6,555 bases of DNA from Lysobacterales bacterium (GTDB lineage Bacteria; Pseudomonadota; Gammaproteobacteria; Xanthomonadales; SZUA-36), in the NCBI GenBank assembly GCA_026196445.1, contig JAPHTE010000371.1, positions 1 to 6,555 of the forward strand, in the 5' to 3' direction. A program made the translations under genes and the position numbers. Within the stretch, counting starts at the first letter, position 1, and each line of letters opens with the position of its first letter. The notes under the pieces were generated by a model. That model was given only the letters and a program-made list of their open reading frames with translations, searched no databases and was not told the DNA's origin. Below are positions 6,097 through 6,555 of the stretch, in pieces.

Positions 6097-6555
6097 TTTT
6101 TTTGCACTAGCGGAAACTATAAGGGGATAGTTTGGGTCCACATAATTCAGCTCTTTTTGGTCGACTTCCTCCATGGCGACCCCCCACAGGAAACAGGTGG
6201 CAGCAAAAACATTCCCATGAGCGTGAATGTCGACGGTTTCTGGCCTGAATCTTTTCATCAGTAGCCGTTCTAGTGATACAGGCGTGAAAGACCAATACCA
6301 GTTTTTTTCTGGGCCAACGGTCTGAACCCTGGTAATCCCGGGGCAGGTCAGCAGCAGTCTGCCGCCTGGTTTCAACATGTGATGCAGGCTGTCAATGGCT
6401 GCTTGCGGGTCTGCAATAAACTGCAGGGTTTGGGTAAAAATGATGCAATCAAATTGTTCAGCCGGGAAATTCTGCTTTTGTGAGATGTCCGCAATAATGG
6501 TTGCTTGCCTATTGTTTTTGTCAATGTCGAGAACATGGCTTTGTTTGACCTTGTC
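6094..6555 (-). CDS. Class I SAM-dependent methyltransferase, C-terminal part (5' end cut by window)
   Basis: The frame is open from the right edge to a TAG at 6096-6094 and gives 153 visible residues; the ATG at 6378 is internal (Met60 of the visible part). What is seen: VLDID (8-12, the acidic end of strand 2 that binds the ribose of SAM), IIADIS (20-25), FDCIIFTQTLQFI (35-47, motif around strand 4), MLKPGGRLLLTCPG (60-73, the post-motif loop and strand 5), YWSFTP (88-93) and HGNVFAATCFLWGVAMEE (113-130). The glycine-rich SAM loop (motif I) is outside the window. This Methyltransf_11-like type, with the GNVFAA...EE tail, is common beside polysaccharide deacetylases and glycosyltransferases, so methylation of a sugar hydroxyl is a fair guess; the target is unknown. 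It is the first visible gene of the - strand block; promoter and start are not in view. Confidence 0.87.
   Translation of the reverse strand, partial: DKVKQSHVLDIDKNNRQATIIADISQKQNFPAEQFDCIIFTQTLQFIADPQAAIDSLHHMLKPGGRLLLTCPGITRVQTVGPEKNWYWSFTPVSLERLLMKRFRPETVDIHAHGNVFAATCFLWGVAMEEVDQKELNYVDPNYPLIVSASAKK

Noticed and set aside
6094..6378. The methyltransferase read as a complete 94-residue protein from the ATG at 6378
   Set aside because: The same frame stays open to the window edge and the upstream residues carry expected methyltransferase strands (VLDID, FDCIIFTQ), so the ATG is internal.

Overview
The window lies inside a surface-polysaccharide (O-antigen, capsule or exopolysaccharide) biosynthesis locus of a bacterium. 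Codon use, moderate GC content, ATGA/TAATG gene junctions and protein style suggest a Gram-negative proteobacterium, perhaps an aquatic gammaproteobacterium. That placement is an inference, because no rRNA or phylogenetic marker is present.

Layout: eight protein-coding genes fill almost the whole window in two convergent blocks. On the + strand (2-2298): the C-terminal half of a family-2 glycosyltransferase (cut by the left edge), a second family-2-type glycosyltransferase overlapping it by ATGA, and a membrane-anchored SGNH/GDSL-type hydrolase starting with GTG. A 99-bp gap (2299-2397) separates the blocks. On the - strand, read from right to left (6555 to 2398): the C-terminal part of a SAM-dependent methyltransferase (cut by the right edge), a NodB-type polysaccharide deacetylase with a probable TTG start, a GT4 (GT-B) glycosyltransferase, a DUF6625-like putative glycosyltransferase, and a small GT31-like putative glycosyltransferase. 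Gaps in this block are 9, 15, -1 and 31 nt, so it is very probably one transcript whose promoter lies outside the window.

Working together (inference): up to five glycosyltransferases would build an oligosaccharide on a lipid or protein carrier at the cytoplasmic face of the inner membrane. The methyltransferase could modify a sugar. The deacetylase and the anchored SGNH protein could remove or rearrange acyl groups. No flippase, polymerase, chain-length regulator, nucleotide-sugar synthesis gene, tRNA, rRNA, CRISPR array or mobile element is visible, so the type of polymer cannot be decided here. The least characterised parts are the GT31-like protein with an altered metal-binding motif, the DUF6625-like protein, and a Cys-rich segment in the SGNH protein.
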